A DNA stretch of 64,000 bases from Jeotgalibacillus aurantiacus (GCF_020595125.1 NZ_JACNMS010000003.1:186001-250000); one strand, 5' to 3'; numbered from the stretch's first letter, positions 50,200 to 59,197 are shown. Translations and numbers: made by a program. Notes: a model not told the origin generated them from the letters alone.

Positions 50200-50687
50200 A
50201 CATAGAAGAGACCGTGAAACAGGCGGTTCAGTTACGTGATGAACGGAAGCTGAAAGAGTCTAATGAGCTGTTGATCCGGCTTGCAGAAGCCTATCCTGAG
50301 AATCCGGAGGTCCGTTATCAATGTGCGTGGAGTTTAGATGTGTTGGGACTTGAAGCCGCTGCAGTGCCACATTATGAAAAAGCGATCGAAGCAGGGTTGA
50401 CTGGTGACCAGTTAAAGGGAGCTTATCTTGGATTAGGCAGTACTTACCGGACACTTGGGGCATATGATAAGTCAAAAAAAGTCCTGTCGGAAGGCATCAA
50501 ACTTTTCCCGAATGAGCATGCCATACGCGTTTTTTATGCGCTAAGTCTATATAATCTCGGGGAACATCATGATGCGATGGAGCTTCTGTTGACCAGCTTA
50601 CTCGAAACGACAAGTGATGAGTCAATCAGAGTCTATGAAAAGGCACTGACCTTTTATAAATCAAGGCTGGATGAGGTATGGACCTGA
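50196..50687 (+). CDS. Tetratricopeptide-repeat protein
   Basis: A protein of 163 residues made of about four TPR-type helix pairs (PEVRYQCAWSLDVLGLEAAAVPHYEKAIEAG; AYLGLGSTYRTLGAYDKSKKVLSEGIKLFP; AIRVFYALSLYNLGEHHDAMELL), which bind protein partners. AAAGGAG precedes the ATG, which overlaps the acetyltransferase stop (ATGA). No catalytic domain. It is the last gene of the run 49310-50687. Confidence 0.85.
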   Translation: MNIEETVKQAVQLRDERKLKESNELLIRLAEAYPENPEVRYQCAWSLDVLGLEAAAVPHYEKAIEAGLTGDQLKGAYLGLGSTYRTLGAYDKSKKVLSEGIKLFPNEHAIRVFYALSLYNLGEHHDAMELLLTSLLETTSDESIRVYEKALTFYKSRLDEVWT

Positions 50688-51155
50688 TCATTCCTCATCC
50701 GGCTCTGTCCGTAAATGAATAAATGTGACAATCCTGCCGTCCTCAGAAAGCAGTTGCATAGAAAATCGATCATTGCTTTGAACCTCTCCAAGACTTTTAC
50801 TCTCAAAAACGATGACCTGTCCAATAGATTCGGGATCCTGTGTTCTTTCCACTTCATCCGCATCAGAAGGCGCAAAGCTGAGCGCGTATTCGCCCGCATC
50901 TTCAATTGATAATAACTCCTGGCCTTCAGATGTTAAGTCAATAGTGATTACGGAAGCCTGATCCTCCATAAAGACCGCAGCTACACCTTCATCTGAAATA
51001 TAATCATAAAGCAAATCATCTTCAGCTTTTTGATTTTCCCCATACGCCTCCACAAATGAAGCCAGCGACCCGCCAAGCTTGCCGTCCATAGAGACGGGCT
51101 CACTGCAGCCGGTAAGAAAAATGGAAAGCACCAAAAACATTCCCAAAATCTTCAT
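50688..51155 (-). CDS. Hypothetical lipoprotein
   Basis: A protein of 155 residues with a short signal peptide and lipobox FLTGCS. The mature part has LGGSLASFVEAYGENQ, a pattern seen in several small Bacillus lipoproteins, and an acidic body. Function unknown. It converges with the TPR gene and ends on the next base after it; the ribosome site is weak. Confidence 0.7.
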   Translation of the reverse strand: MKILGMFLVLSIFLTGCSEPVSMDGKLGGSLASFVEAYGENQKAEDDLLYDYISDEGVAAVFMEDQASVITIDLTSEGQELLSIEDAGEYALSFAPSDADEVERTQDPESIGQVIVFESKSLGEVQSNDRFSMQLLSEDGRIVTFIHLRTEPDEE

Positions 51156-51273
51156 GAAGACCTGCCCCCATTCTGTTAAACTGAAAAAGAGTACTTGTGG
51201 TTATTATTTCCTTTGTGGGAGATTTGAAACGCATCTTGAGTTGATTGCTTTAGGATTTTAAAGGGGTGGTGAA

Positions 51274-51741
51274 GTGAACCATTACATCCAAACGATGAGA
51301 CAAATGATTGGCTCCTCAACACTGCTGACGGTTGGATGTGGTGTTTTACTGGAGGATGAGAATGGCCGGCTTTTGCTTCAAAGAAGATCCGACTTTTCTG
51401 AATGGGGCATTCCTGGTGGCATTCTTGAAATTGGTGAAACGTTTGAGGAGACAGTGAGGCGTGAGGTGCTTGAGGAAACAGGGCTTAACCTTGCAAAGAT
51501 CAAATTATACGGTATTTATTCCGGTGTAAATGGATTCTCAGAATATGAAAATGGAGATAAGGTGTACAGTGTGCAAATTATTTTCCAAGCAACATTGAAC
51601 AATCCCAAACCGGTTAAGAACCTTGAGAGTAAGGAGCTTGTCTTTTTTCATCGCGGACATCTGCCAGAAGGCATTAATCCTCATCAGGCACCGTTCATTG
51701 AAGATTGGCATTTGGGTGTGAAAGGGCCGGTGGTGAAATGA
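51274..51741 (+). CDS. Nudix hydrolase
   Basis: A protein of 155 residues. Nudix box: GGILEIGETFEETVRREVLEETG. The N-terminal part (LLTVGCGVLLEDENGRLLLQRRSD) is typical of ADP-ribose/nucleotide-sugar type Nudix proteins. GTG start after GGGGTGGTGAA. It overlaps the DUF2785 gene by four bases. Confidence 0.9.
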   Translation: MNHYIQTMRQMIGSSTLLTVGCGVLLEDENGRLLLQRRSDFSEWGIPGGILEIGETFEETVRREVLEETGLNLAKIKLYGIYSGVNGFSEYENGDKVYSVQIIFQATLNNPKPVKNLESKELVFFHRGHLPEGINPHQAPFIEDWHLGVKGPVVK

Positions 51742-52538
51742 CTGAGCAAGAGCTGAAAGAAATATTAATGATGACATTGAAAAACAAGGGTGAACTATCG
51801 GATAACCTTATTTTACATATGATTACTCATATAGGTTCAACGGATCCGGTTTTAAGGGATGAACTAATTTATCAGGTATTTGGTAAATACGTAACAGAAA
51901 ATAGATTGAGTGATTCACAGCTGAATTTAATCACTGAGCAACTGCTGACACAGAAGAAGTTGCTGAGCGGAATAAATCAACCTGTCTCTGATGACGTATT
52001 TACCCGTTCATTCAGTGCGCTCGTTTTTGCGTTATTGCTAAAGCAGGATCATGAAAGCAGGTTCCTTTCTAAGGATTACTTTAAGCGGATCATCAAAGAG
52101 GTCCATGACTATGTTGTATTTGAAAATGATTTAAGAGGATATGTCCGGGATAAAGGCTGGGCTCATGCGGCAGCCCATGCAGCTGATCTGCTTAAGGCGA
52201 TTGTTTTGCATCCGTTAACGGGTGATGGCGAGCTAAGGTTGGTAATCAAAGGTGTTGAGCATTTCTTAATTTTCGCTCCTGGTTATCATGATGAAGAAGA
52301 GGAAAGACTGGCAATCGCATTTTTAGCATACACAACAAGATTTGAGTTAGACGGATGGTTAATAGATTTGCAGGAGCTTATCAGAGAGGTGCTTTTTCAT
52401 TCAGGTTCTCTACCAGATTTGGAGCGCTACCGTGTTAAAACGTCTTTAAAATTTTTTCTCCAGGCACTGTTTTTTAAGATAGATGAAGACTCAGCGAGAT
52501 CATATCTTGAACATCAAATCGTTAATCTAATGAATTAG
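51738..52538 (+). CDS. DUF2785 protein
   Basis: A protein of 266 residues with the DUF2785 landmark RGYVRDKGWAHAAAHAADLLKA in its second half. All-helical, no signal peptide. The family has no known function. The ATG at 51738 overlaps the Nudix stop codon (ATGA) and follows GGTGGTGAA; a longer in-frame start within the Nudix gene is rejected. Confidence 0.82.
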   Translation: MTEQELKEILMMTLKNKGELSDNLILHMITHIGSTDPVLRDELIYQVFGKYVTENRLSDSQLNLITEQLLTQKKLLSGINQPVSDDVFTRSFSALVFALLLKQDHESRFLSKDYFKRIIKEVHDYVVFENDLRGYVRDKGWAHAAAHAADLLKAIVLHPLTGDGELRLVIKGVEHFLIFAPGYHDEEEERLAIAFLAYTTRFELDGWLIDLQELIREVLFHSGSLPDLERYRVKTSLKFFLQALFFKIDEDSARSYLEHQIVNLMN

Positions 52539-52624
52539 TGTACCCGGTTGATTGATTAATAGAAAGATAGATGCCAGCCGGAAAAATTCATTTCTGGATT
52601 CCTTCACCTTTTTTAAAGGATTTC

Positions 52625-52650
52625 TGGAACCTTTTCCAATCCTGCACGTA
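52625..52650 (+). promoter_or_regulatory. Sigma-W-like promoter of floT
   Basis: TGGAAC at 52625-52630 and CGTA at 52647-52650 are exactly 16 bp apart, matching the TGAAAC-N16-CGTA pattern of sigma-W promoters. In B. subtilis the floT operon is sigma-W dependent. Confidence 0.6.
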
Positions 52651-52694
52651 CATATAGTTGGAATAATCAATTTATTTTAAGGAGGAATACATAA

Positions 52695-54221
52695 ATGGAA
52701 ATTTTAGCAGCGTTATCGATCATCATTCCGATTTTGGTCGTGCTTGCGATCATTGGTGCGGTTGTGTTTGTTTATTACAAGATCCGCTACAGAACGGCGC
52801 GTTCCAACCAGGCACTTATTATTACAGGACCTAAACTAGGTGATCCGAAGAAAGAGACGAATATTTTTACAGACAATGAAGGCCGTTCGATGAAAATCAT
52901 CCGTGGTGGCGGGCATCTTCTCCGCATGCACCAGACAGCAACACCGGTTGAACTGACATCGTTTCAGCTGAAGCTGACAACGCCACGTGTTTATACAAAT
53001 GGTGGTGTGCCGATCGTGGCTGATGCGGTTGCGATGGTAAAGGTGGCAGACACGCTGAAAGGGATCGCCAACTATGCCGAGCAGTTCCTTGGGAAGAAAT
53101 CAGCAGAGCTTGAAGAAGAAATTGCAGAGGTACTCAGTGCGAATCTTCGTGCCATCCTTTCGAAAATGACTGTTGAGCAAATCAACGAAGACCGCGAATC
53201 ATTTAACGCACAAGTAACAGAGGTTGCGCAAAAGCAGCTCGATGACATGGGGTTCCGTATCACATCCCTTGGGCTGACTGACCTTCGCGATGCTGACAGT
53301 GAAAATGGTTATTTAGAGAACCTCGGCCGTCCACGTATCGCAGAAGTTCGCAAGCTGGCTGAAATTGCAGAAGCCAATTCAGAAAAAGAAACACGTATTC
53401 AGCGTGCAAACTCTGATAAAGAGGCGAAAGAAGAAGAATACAAGCGCCAGACTGAAATTGCCGCTGCTCAAAAAGAGAAGGATCTAAAAGATGCAGCGAT
53501 CAAGGAAGAAACAGAACGTGCCCGTGCGAAATCGGAGCAATCGTATACGCTAGAAAAAGCTAAGCTTGATAAAGAGGTTCAGGAAGAAGAACTGATGCTG
53601 GTCGCAAAACGAAAAGAAGAAGAGCTGAGAATCCAGCAGCTTGAGCGTTCACGTCAGGTACAGATTGAAGAGGAAGAAAACAAGATCCGTAAGGCGAAAG
53701 CCGATGCAGATTACTACTCTGTTACCCGACAGGCGGAAGCAGAAGCGCGTAAAGCGGAAATTGACGGGGAAGCCCAGGCACGTATCAAACGTGAAGCCGG
53801 TCTGGCAGAGGCTCAGGTTATTCTAGAGCGCGGTAAGGCGGAAGCCGAATCAAGACGTCTATTGACAGAAGCGATCGCAGAGCACGGTGAAGTCATCCTT
53901 GCCGAAAAACTGATCGACATGCTGCCGATTTACGCTGAGAAAATTGCGAAACCGCTTGAAAATATCGAATCCGTTAAAATTCTCGATACAGGTGGTGGGA
54001 ACGGAGTCGCATCCTACGGAAAAAGCATCACCCAAACCATGGTTGAACTCCAGGAACCACTCAAAGAACTGACAGGGATTGACGTCTCCAAGCTCCTTTC
54101 CGACATGGTAAACCGCGGTAACACGCACACTGTGGTCAACAACAGTGGAGACACACCGGCTCAGAAAACAGTTACAACCCAAAAATCAGATGAAGCCGCA
54201 GCAACAAAGGATAAAGAGTAA
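52695..54221 (+). CDS. floT: Flotillin-like protein FloT
   Basis: A protein of 508 residues: an N-terminal membrane segment (about 5-30), the PHB/SPFH domain (GGGHLLRMHQTATPVELTSFQ to about 200), then a long Glu/Ala/Lys coiled coil (about 220-400) and a C-terminal oligomerisation part. FloT organises membrane microdomains and helps in the response to cell-wall stress. In B. subtilis it is preceded by the NfeD-type yuaF, which is absent here. TAAGGAGG precedes the ATG; a sigma-W-like promoter is upstream. Confidence 0.93.
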   Translation: MEILAALSIIIPILVVLAIIGAVVFVYYKIRYRTARSNQALIITGPKLGDPKKETNIFTDNEGRSMKIIRGGGHLLRMHQTATPVELTSFQLKLTTPRVYTNGGVPIVADAVAMVKVADTLKGIANYAEQFLGKKSAELEEEIAEVLSANLRAILSKMTVEQINEDRESFNAQVTEVAQKQLDDMGFRITSLGLTDLRDADSENGYLENLGRPRIAEVRKLAEIAEANSEKETRIQRANSDKEAKEEEYKRQTEIAAAQKEKDLKDAAIKEETERARAKSEQSYTLEKAKLDKEVQEEELMLVAKRKEEELRIQQLERSRQVQIEEEENKIRKAKADADYYSVTRQAEAEARKAEIDGEAQARIKREAGLAEAQVILERGKAEAESRRLLTEAIAEHGEVILAEKLIDMLPIYAEKIAKPLENIESVKILDTGGGNGVASYGKSITQTMVELQEPLKELTGIDVSKLLSDMVNRGNTHTVVNNSGDTPAQKTVTTQKSDEAAATKDKE

Positions 54222-54256
54222 AGTGTAGACTTAGGCGCTGTCCCAGTGTCTACACT
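54222..54256. repeat. Family C hairpin after floT
   Basis: AGTGTAGAC and GTCTACACT are perfect arms around a GCTGTCCC centre, directly after the stop codon. Confidence 0.65.
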
Positions 54257-54289
54257 AAAAAGCAGTCTTTCTCATGGAAGGCTGCTTTT
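54257..54289. terminator. Bidirectional terminator
   Basis: AAAAGCAG and CTGCTTTT arms with further AGTCTTT/AAGG pairing lie between floT and the converging membrane-protein gene. Confidence 0.75.
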
Positions 54290-54575
54290 ACTCTATTCGC
54301 CTGACTTTCTTTAAATTAGACAGAATCGTTGTTTTCAAAGAGGCATAACTGCCAACCGCCGCATAACCATAGAACCAGCCCATAAAAATACCGGCAACCA
54401 GACTTTCGCGATGGGAAATAAAGATGGAAATCAGCAATGCAACCGCAAGTGCGATAAAAGGAACAGTAGGCTTAGATGGCTTAAATCTCATCTTAATCAG
54501 CTGAGTCAAAATCATGATAAGCGGAACCGCAATCACAGCATCCCAGATATTCGTATGAATCACAGGAAAGTCCAT
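54288..54575 (-). CDS. Small membrane protein, holin-like layout
   Basis: A protein of 95 residues with about three membrane segments and the end GYAAVGSYASLKTTILSNLKKV, which recalls the C-terminus of phage holin-type proteins (G-x-A-A-V-G...K). There are no other phage genes nearby, so a holin role is not supported beyond that likeness. AAAGGTG precedes the ATG on the minus strand. Confidence 0.6.
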   Translation of the reverse strand: MDFPVIHTNIWDAVIAVPLIMILTQLIKMRFKPSKPTVPFIALAVALLISIFISHRESLVAGIFMGWFYGYAAVGSYASLKTTILSNLKKVRRIE

Positions 54576-54650
54576 GTTTTCACCTTTTTATTAATAGCAT
54601 GTGCATGATTAGCGATTTTATCCAATGACTATTCCCAAGGAGGTATTATG

Positions 54651-54950
54651 ATGCAGGAAAATCACTTGGTAGCAGCAAGGCTTTGGGGGTTGTTTAGTAT
54701 GATCGCAGGAGGTATTTTTCTCTTCTTCGCTCCTGGCATTGGTAGTGGAGTCGCAGACTGGTGGGTAGCACAAAGTAATTCCATGGGTTCGTTTGAATAT
54801 GTATATCAGGGATATATTACCGTTTTTATCGTGTTCGGAGCGATCTTATTGGTTCTGGGTACCCTCATATGGATTACTTCTTTAGCAGTCAGTCTTTTTG
54901 GTCAGGAGCGTATGGAGCAGGAGGAAGAAAGTCGGGAAGAAACAGCATGA
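54651..54950 (+). CDS. Small two-helix membrane protein
   Basis: A protein of 99 residues with hydrophobic segments at about 9-26 and 55-82, a loop with DWWVAQSNSM, and an acidic tail QERMEQEEESREE. AAGGAGG lies seven bases before ATG 54651, preferred over ATG 54648. No family recognised. Confidence 0.65.
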   Translation: MQENHLVAARLWGLFSMIAGGIFLFFAPGIGSGVADWWVAQSNSMGSFEYVYQGYITVFIVFGAILLVLGTLIWITSLAVSLFGQERMEQEEESREETA

Positions 54951-55148
54951 CTAGATTCGATTCTCTTTTAACGTTCTTAAGATTTCTCCAACCGCAATCG
55001 CAATAAAACCATTTAAAATAGCAAAGAACGGGACGAGCATGTTCGTGTTACCTCCGGACGAAAAAAGGCTCATAATGAGAAAAAGAGCGCCAGCAGTGAT
55101 AAATATACTTCCCAGTAAATAAAGTGCATTATGTACAAAAGTGGCCAT
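54951..55148 (-). CDS. Small two-helix membrane protein
   Basis: Sixty-five residues with two hydrophobic segments (about 8-28 and 37-55) and a basic end RTLKENRI. AAGGAGTTGATGAC precedes the ATG, a good ribosome site. It converges with the previous gene without any gap. Function unknown. Confidence 0.6.
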   Translation of the reverse strand: MATFVHNALYLLGSIFITAGALFLIMSLFSSGGNTNMLVPFFAILNGFIAIAVGEILRTLKENRI

Positions 55149-55241
55149 GTCATCAACTCCTTGGTGTCAATTGGTAAAAAAATAATAACACAGTGAGGTA
55201 ATACTGGGACAGACCAGATTAACAAAGCCTATCTAAAAACC

Positions 55242-55279
55242 AAAAATGCAGAACCACTTAACATGGGTTCTGCATTTTT
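55242..55279 (-). terminator. Terminator of the HxlR gene
   Basis: AAAAATGCAGAACC and GGTTCTGCATTTTT form a perfect 14-bp stem. On the minus strand the T-rich arm is downstream. Confidence 0.85.
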
Positions 55280-55606
55280 CTATTGCGCAAGCTCATCACC
55301 AGTTGCCTCTATATGGGCTTCTCCCCAGCTGCACATGACATCAAGAATCGGCTTCAGTGACCAGCCGTATTCAGTGAGCGAGTATACGACCTTTGGTGGA
55401 ACCTGGTCATAGACGGTGCGCTTCACAACACCATCCGCTTCAAGCTCGCGAAGCTGTTGGGTGAGCATTTTTTGCGTGATATTCGGCATCAGTTTTTTTA
55501 GTTCACTTGTTCGCTTATCCCCTTTGTCCAGGTGACATAGAATGACGACCTTCCACTTTCCCCCGATGACCTCGAGTGTGGCTTCAACAGGAATATTGTA
55601 CGGCAT
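55280..55606 (-). CDS. HxlR-family transcriptional regulator
   Basis: A protein of 108 residues with the HxlR winged helix: [43 protein letters not shown] and a wing [20 protein letters not shown]. There is no Cys close to the start, so it is not clearly of the thiol-sensing type. AAAGGAGGAG precedes ATG 55606, which is chosen over the longer frame. It is divergent from an MFS exporter gene which it probably represses. Confidence 0.92.
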   Translation of the reverse strand: MPYNIPVEATLEVIGGKWKVVILCHLDKGDKRTSELKKLMPNITQKMLTQQLRELEADGVVKRTVYDQVPPKVVYSLTEYGWSLKPILDVMCSWGEAHIEATGDELAQ

Positions 55607-55699
55607 ATAGGTCTCCTCCTTTAATTTGTAAGTAGAATAGCACAGGCTAAATGCGTTGAAAAGATGATTGCGGTGAAACCGTCCGAAAGGCATGGTAGG

Positions 55700-55738
55700 G
55701 TACTTTTTGGTGCCTATCGCACTTTAAAGTACGTACTT
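55700..55738. promoter_or_regulatory. Candidate HxlR operator
   Basis: GTACTTT at 55700-55706 and AAAGTAC at 55726-55732 are inverted, and AAGTACGTACTT at 55727-55738 is a perfect 12-bp palindrome. They lie between the divergent HxlR and MFS genes. Confidence 0.55.
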
Positions 55739-55827
55739 CCCAAAAGAAATAAACGGGTTCATACTGACAATTGTTCAACATCACGAAAGGCGCCTTCGTG
55801 TTCATTTTCATAGGGAGGAATCAAATC

Positions 55828-57078
55828 ATGACAACTAAAATGAATCAGCCTCCGCAGCAAAAAGGCGGAACGCTTGCTTTATTAGCACTAGCAATCAGTG
55901 CATTTGGCATCGGAACGACTGAATTTGTTCCGGTTGGTCTCTTATCATCCATTTCAGGGGATCTGCAAATATCTATTACATTAGCGGGATTATTGATTTC
56001 AGGATATGCGATCGGGGTAGCGATTGGTGCGCCGGTCTTAACGGCATTAACAGCCAAAATGAGCCGTAAAACATTGCTAATGGCCTTAATGGCTGTATTT
56101 ATTGTAGGTAATGTGGCTGCTGCTATGTCAGACAGCTTTGCGCTGCTGATCGTGGCCCGCTTCATCACTGCATTTTCACATGGAATCTTCTTTTCAATTG
56201 GATCAACGATTGCAGCGGATCTGGTTCCAGCTCATAAACGTGCCAGTGCTATTGCTTTTATGTTCACAGGTTTAACCGTTGCCACTGTGACAGGTGTGCC
56301 GCTTGGAACGTTTATTGGTCAGGCATTTGGATGGAGAGCGACATTTTGGGGTGTGGCGATTCTTGGATTGATCGGGATGGCTGCCAGTGCCCTGCTTGTC
56401 CCGAAGAACCTGAAAGAAGCACCGCCATCATCATTTAAAGATCAATTAGCGATTTTGAGAAATAGCCGTTTAATGCTCGCGTTTGCCATCACGGCCCTTG
56501 GATACGGCGGAACCTTTGTTGCTTTTACGTATTTAACACCGTTATTGGAAAATGTCACAGGCTTCAGTGCGAAATGGGTCAGCGTGATTCTTCTTGCTTA
56601 TGGTGTAGCGGTTGCGATTGGAAATATGATTGGCGGAAAAGCAGCAAATCGCAATCCGTTAAAAGCACTGCTTTGGATGTTTGTTTTTCAGGCAGTCGTG
56701 CTCGTTCTATTAAGTTTGGCAGCACCATTTAAAGTAGCGGGTCTGATCATGATCTTCATGATGGGGTTATTTGCTTTTATGAATGTGCCGGGTCTGCAGG
56801 TGCTTGTTGTCGATCTTGCTGAAAAATATGTACCATCAGCCGTCAACGTCGCATCAGCCCTTAACATAGCAGCATTCAACGTCGGGATCGCCATCGGTTC
56901 CTTCGTCGGCGGACTCATCGTCGACGGAATCGGTCTCATTCATACTCCCTGGATCGGTGCTGTTATGGTAGCGGGTGCCGTATTACTGACAGGAGCATTG
57001 CGCAAAATAGAAAGTGCAACAAGTAAAGAGACCAGAGTTTACGGAAGAACGGGAACAGACTCTGCTCTACGTGAATGA
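55828..57078 (+). CDS. MFS exporter (AraJ/YdhP-like, DHA1 family)
   Basis: A protein of 416 residues with twelve membrane segments. ISAFGIGTTEFVPVGLL in helix 1 and VPLGTFIGQAFGWRATFW (motif C-like) are typical of the AraJ/YdhP exporters of sugars, purines or drugs. GGGAGG precedes ATG 55828. Control by the divergent HxlR gene is likely. The last 12 bases overlap the end of the opposite Lrp gene. Confidence 0.9.
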   Translation: MTTKMNQPPQQKGGTLALLALAISAFGIGTTEFVPVGLLSSISGDLQISITLAGLLISGYAIGVAIGAPVLTALTAKMSRKTLLMALMAVFIVGNVAAAMSDSFALLIVARFITAFSHGIFFSIGSTIAADLVPAHKRASAIAFMFTGLTVATVTGVPLGTFIGQAFGWRATFWGVAILGLIGMAASALLVPKNLKEAPPSSFKDQLAILRNSRLMLAFAITALGYGGTFVAFTYLTPLLENVTGFSAKWVSVILLAYGVAVAIGNMIGGKAANRNPLKALLWMFVFQAVVLVLLSLAAPFKVAGLIMIFMMGLFAFMNVPGLQVLVVDLAEKYVPSAVNVASALNIAAFNVGIAIGSFVGGLIVDGIGLIHTPWIGAVMVAGAVLLTGALRKIESATSKETRVYGRTGTDSALRE

Positions 57079-57480
57079 CTTAATCACAGTCGCAGTCTTA
57101 TATTGAGCATAGCTGCTCAGGTTTTCTAGAAAAGTATTCAGATCATCGTGGCTTGTGAATCTCGTTTCAAGCAGATAACAGGCTTCCCCGGTGGTTTTGA
57201 CATGCTGAACAATGCTTGTTGACTGCTTTTCGATAAAGGCAAGATATTTTGTGTGATCAGGGCTTTGGGTAAATACCTGGATAAAGGCATGAACGGGAAA
57301 GCCGAGCTTCTCGTAGCTTTTTCGCACTGTGTATTTTTCGATCATGCCCTGATCCTCAAGTTTTTGAACACGCGCTGTTGCCGCCTGTCCGGTCAGGTGA
57401 ACTTTCTGACCAAGCTCCTTCATGGTGATCCGGCTATTCCGTTCAAGCTCTTGTAAAATGAGGTAGTCTGTCTGGTCCAT
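57067..57480 (-). CDS. Lrp/AsnC-family transcriptional regulator
   Basis: A protein of 137 residues. N-terminal helix-turn-helix LILQELERNSRITMKELGQKVHLTGQAATARVQKLEDQGMI and a C-terminal RAM-type ligand domain (HAFIQVFTQSPDHTKYLAF). It should bind an amino acid and act on nearby genes, perhaps the divergent metallo-hydrolase gene at 57601. GAAAGGATG precedes ATG 57480. Confidence 0.92.
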   Translation of the reverse strand: MDQTDYLILQELERNSRITMKELGQKVHLTGQAATARVQKLEDQGMIEKYTVRKSYEKLGFPVHAFIQVFTQSPDHTKYLAFIEKQSTSIVQHVKTTGEACYLLETRFTSHDDLNTFLENLSSYAQYKTATVIKSFT

Positions 57481-57600
57481 TCGATAACATCCTTTCAAAA
57501 ATCAAGTGAAATCAACACATTACTTGATTTAGATTATGTACAGCATCCTTCATTAAAGTTTATCCTAAACAGGAACAATCCGAAAAGGAGAAGTGATGAG

Positions 57601-58347
57601 ATGAAGCTGACGCACATTCGTAACGCAACGCTCGTAGTGGAATACGCGGGAAAAACGATTTTAGTGGATCCGTTTTTTGCGGAAAAAGGTTCACTGCCGC
57701 CGTTTCCGAACACACCGAATCAGGATATGAACAATCCGACTGTGGATTTACCGGTTAAGGTTGAGGATCTGTCAAAAGCCGATGCTGTGATCGTCACGCA
57801 CCTGCATGCCGATCATTTTGATGACGCAGCAAAACAGATTTTGCAGAAGGAAACACCTGTTTTTGCGCAAAATGAAGCCGATGCTAAAGTGATACAGGAA
57901 GCCGGTTTTCAGCATGTTTCTGTTCTGGGAGATCGTTCAGATTTTGAAGGGATTCAGCTGAGTAAAACTGCAGGACATCACGGAAAAGGTGAGATTGAAG
58001 AGCGAATGGGAGCTGTATGTGGTGTTGTGTTCAAACATCAGGATGAACAGACGCTCTACATCGCAGGTGATACCATCTGGTGCGATGAAGTTGAAGCGGT
58101 ATTAAAGGAAGTGCAGCCAGACGTAATTGTTTTAAATGCAGGTGCTGCGCAATTTCTTGAAGGCGGACCGATTATCATGGACCAGCACGACGTTCAAAAG
58201 GTAATCGATACAGCACCATCGGCAACCGTGGTCGCAGTCCATCTTGAAGCATTAAACCATTGTGTGCTGACACGTGACCAACTAAAAACACACATCCCGG
58301 ATGAAAAACTCCTTGTCCCAGAAGACGGAGAAGCCTATACATTCTAG
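57601..58347 (+). CDS. Metallo-beta-lactamase-fold hydrolase (YddR-like)
   Basis: A protein of 248 residues with VTHLHADHFDD (His67, His69, Asp71, His72), the zinc site of the fold, plus GHHGKG, the AGDTIW Asp and a late His in AVHLEALNH. It belongs to the UPF0173/YddR-like branch of metal-dependent hydrolases. In B. subtilis yddR lies beside the Lrp-type genes lrpA and lrpB, so the Lrp gene next door fits. GGAGAAGTGATG precedes the ATG. Substrate unknown. Confidence 0.85.
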   Translation: MKLTHIRNATLVVEYAGKTILVDPFFAEKGSLPPFPNTPNQDMNNPTVDLPVKVEDLSKADAVIVTHLHADHFDDAAKQILQKETPVFAQNEADAKVIQEAGFQHVSVLGDRSDFEGIQLSKTAGHHGKGEIEERMGAVCGVVFKHQDEQTLYIAGDTIWCDEVEAVLKEVQPDVIVLNAGAAQFLEGGPIIMDQHDVQKVIDTAPSATVVAVHLEALNHCVLTRDQLKTHIPDEKLLVPEDGEAYTF

Positions 58348-58350
58348 AAA

Positions 58351-58376
58351 AAGCACCGCTGCGGCGGTGTTTTTTT
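58351..58376 (+). terminator. Terminator of the metallo-hydrolase gene
   Basis: GCACCGC pairs with GCGGTG(T) across a short loop, followed by seven T. Confidence 0.8.
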
Positions 58377-58407
58377 GTAGAGTTAGGGACAGACCCCCAA
58401 CTCTACA
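58376..58407. repeat. Family C hairpin (GTAGAGTT...AACTCTAC)
   Basis: TGTAGAGTT and AACTCTACA are perfect arms around GGGACAGACCCC, directly after a normal terminator. This shows that family C hairpins are not needed for termination here. Confidence 0.65.
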
Positions 58408-58441
58408 CACTATGGTACAATTATCCAAAGGATGTGATCGG

Positions 58442-59107
58442 ATGAAGGCGGTTTTGTTTGATTTTGATGGAACGCTTTTGGATCGGGATGCTTCTGTTAA
58501 GAGGTTTGTTGCTGATCAATATGATCGATTGCCGCAAGTGAATATGAAGGTTGATAAAGATACATATATGAACCGTTTTATTGAATTGGATGCTCATGGA
58601 TATGTGTGGAAAGATCGGGTTTATGAGCAGCTTACAGAGGAATTTCGGATTGAAATGACTGCAGATGCATTGTTGCAGGACTATTTAAAAGAATTCCCGA
58701 ATCACTGTGTTCCTGTCAAAGGGTTGTATGAAATGCTGGAACATTTAAAAAGGAAATCTTATAAAATCGGCATGATTACAAACGGCTATGGGGATTTTCA
58801 GATGGCAAATATTCGTGCGCTTGGGATTGAAGGGGCATTTGATGTCATCCTGATTTCCGAATGGGAAAAGCTCCGGAAGCCCGACAGCCGTATCTTTCTG
58901 CGCGCACTTGAAAAGCTTGATGTGGAAGCTGAAGAGGCTGTGTTTGTTGGGGATCATCCTGAAAATGATAGTCAAGCAGCGAAGCGTGTTGGGATGAAAG
59001 CTGTGTTGGTTCAGAGTGCATTTCGACAGGATGAAGATGCGGGTGATGTGATAATGGATTTGAGAGAGTTGGAGGAAGTACTGCGTAAAGGTTCTTGTGG
59101 AGCATAA
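58442..59107 (+). CDS. HAD-superfamily hydrolase
   Basis: A protein of 221 residues with HAD motif I FDFDGTLLDRD (nucleophile Asp7, Asp9), motif II MITNGY, Lys in KLRKPDSRIF, and motif IV FVGDHPENDSQAAKRVGMKAV. The cap domain lies between motifs I and II, as in phosphoglycolate-phosphatase-like enzymes. Probably a small-molecule phosphatase. ATG 58442 follows AAAGGATGTGATCGG; the longer frame runs through a terminator and is rejected. Confidence 0.9.
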   Translation: MKAVLFDFDGTLLDRDASVKRFVADQYDRLPQVNMKVDKDTYMNRFIELDAHGYVWKDRVYEQLTEEFRIEMTADALLQDYLKEFPNHCVPVKGLYEMLEHLKRKSYKIGMITNGYGDFQMANIRALGIEGAFDVILISEWEKLRKPDSRIFLRALEKLDVEAEEAVFVGDHPENDSQAAKRVGMKAVLVQSAFRQDEDAGDVIMDLRELEEVLRKGSCGA

Positions 59108-59197
59108 TTAGTCCCAAAACTGGTCTTCTACACAAACCTAAGCGGGTTCTTGCAACTATCCCTATTAAATTGGAAATCATTAAAGATGGTGTAAATA

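Noticed and set aside
52590-52640. A ninth array near GGATTCCTTCACC upstream of floT
   Set aside because: Only one B-like unit can be seen; there is no 21-bp series around it.
54288-54575. Prophage lysis gene
   Set aside because: The holin-like ending is the only hint; there is no endolysin or other phage gene nearby.
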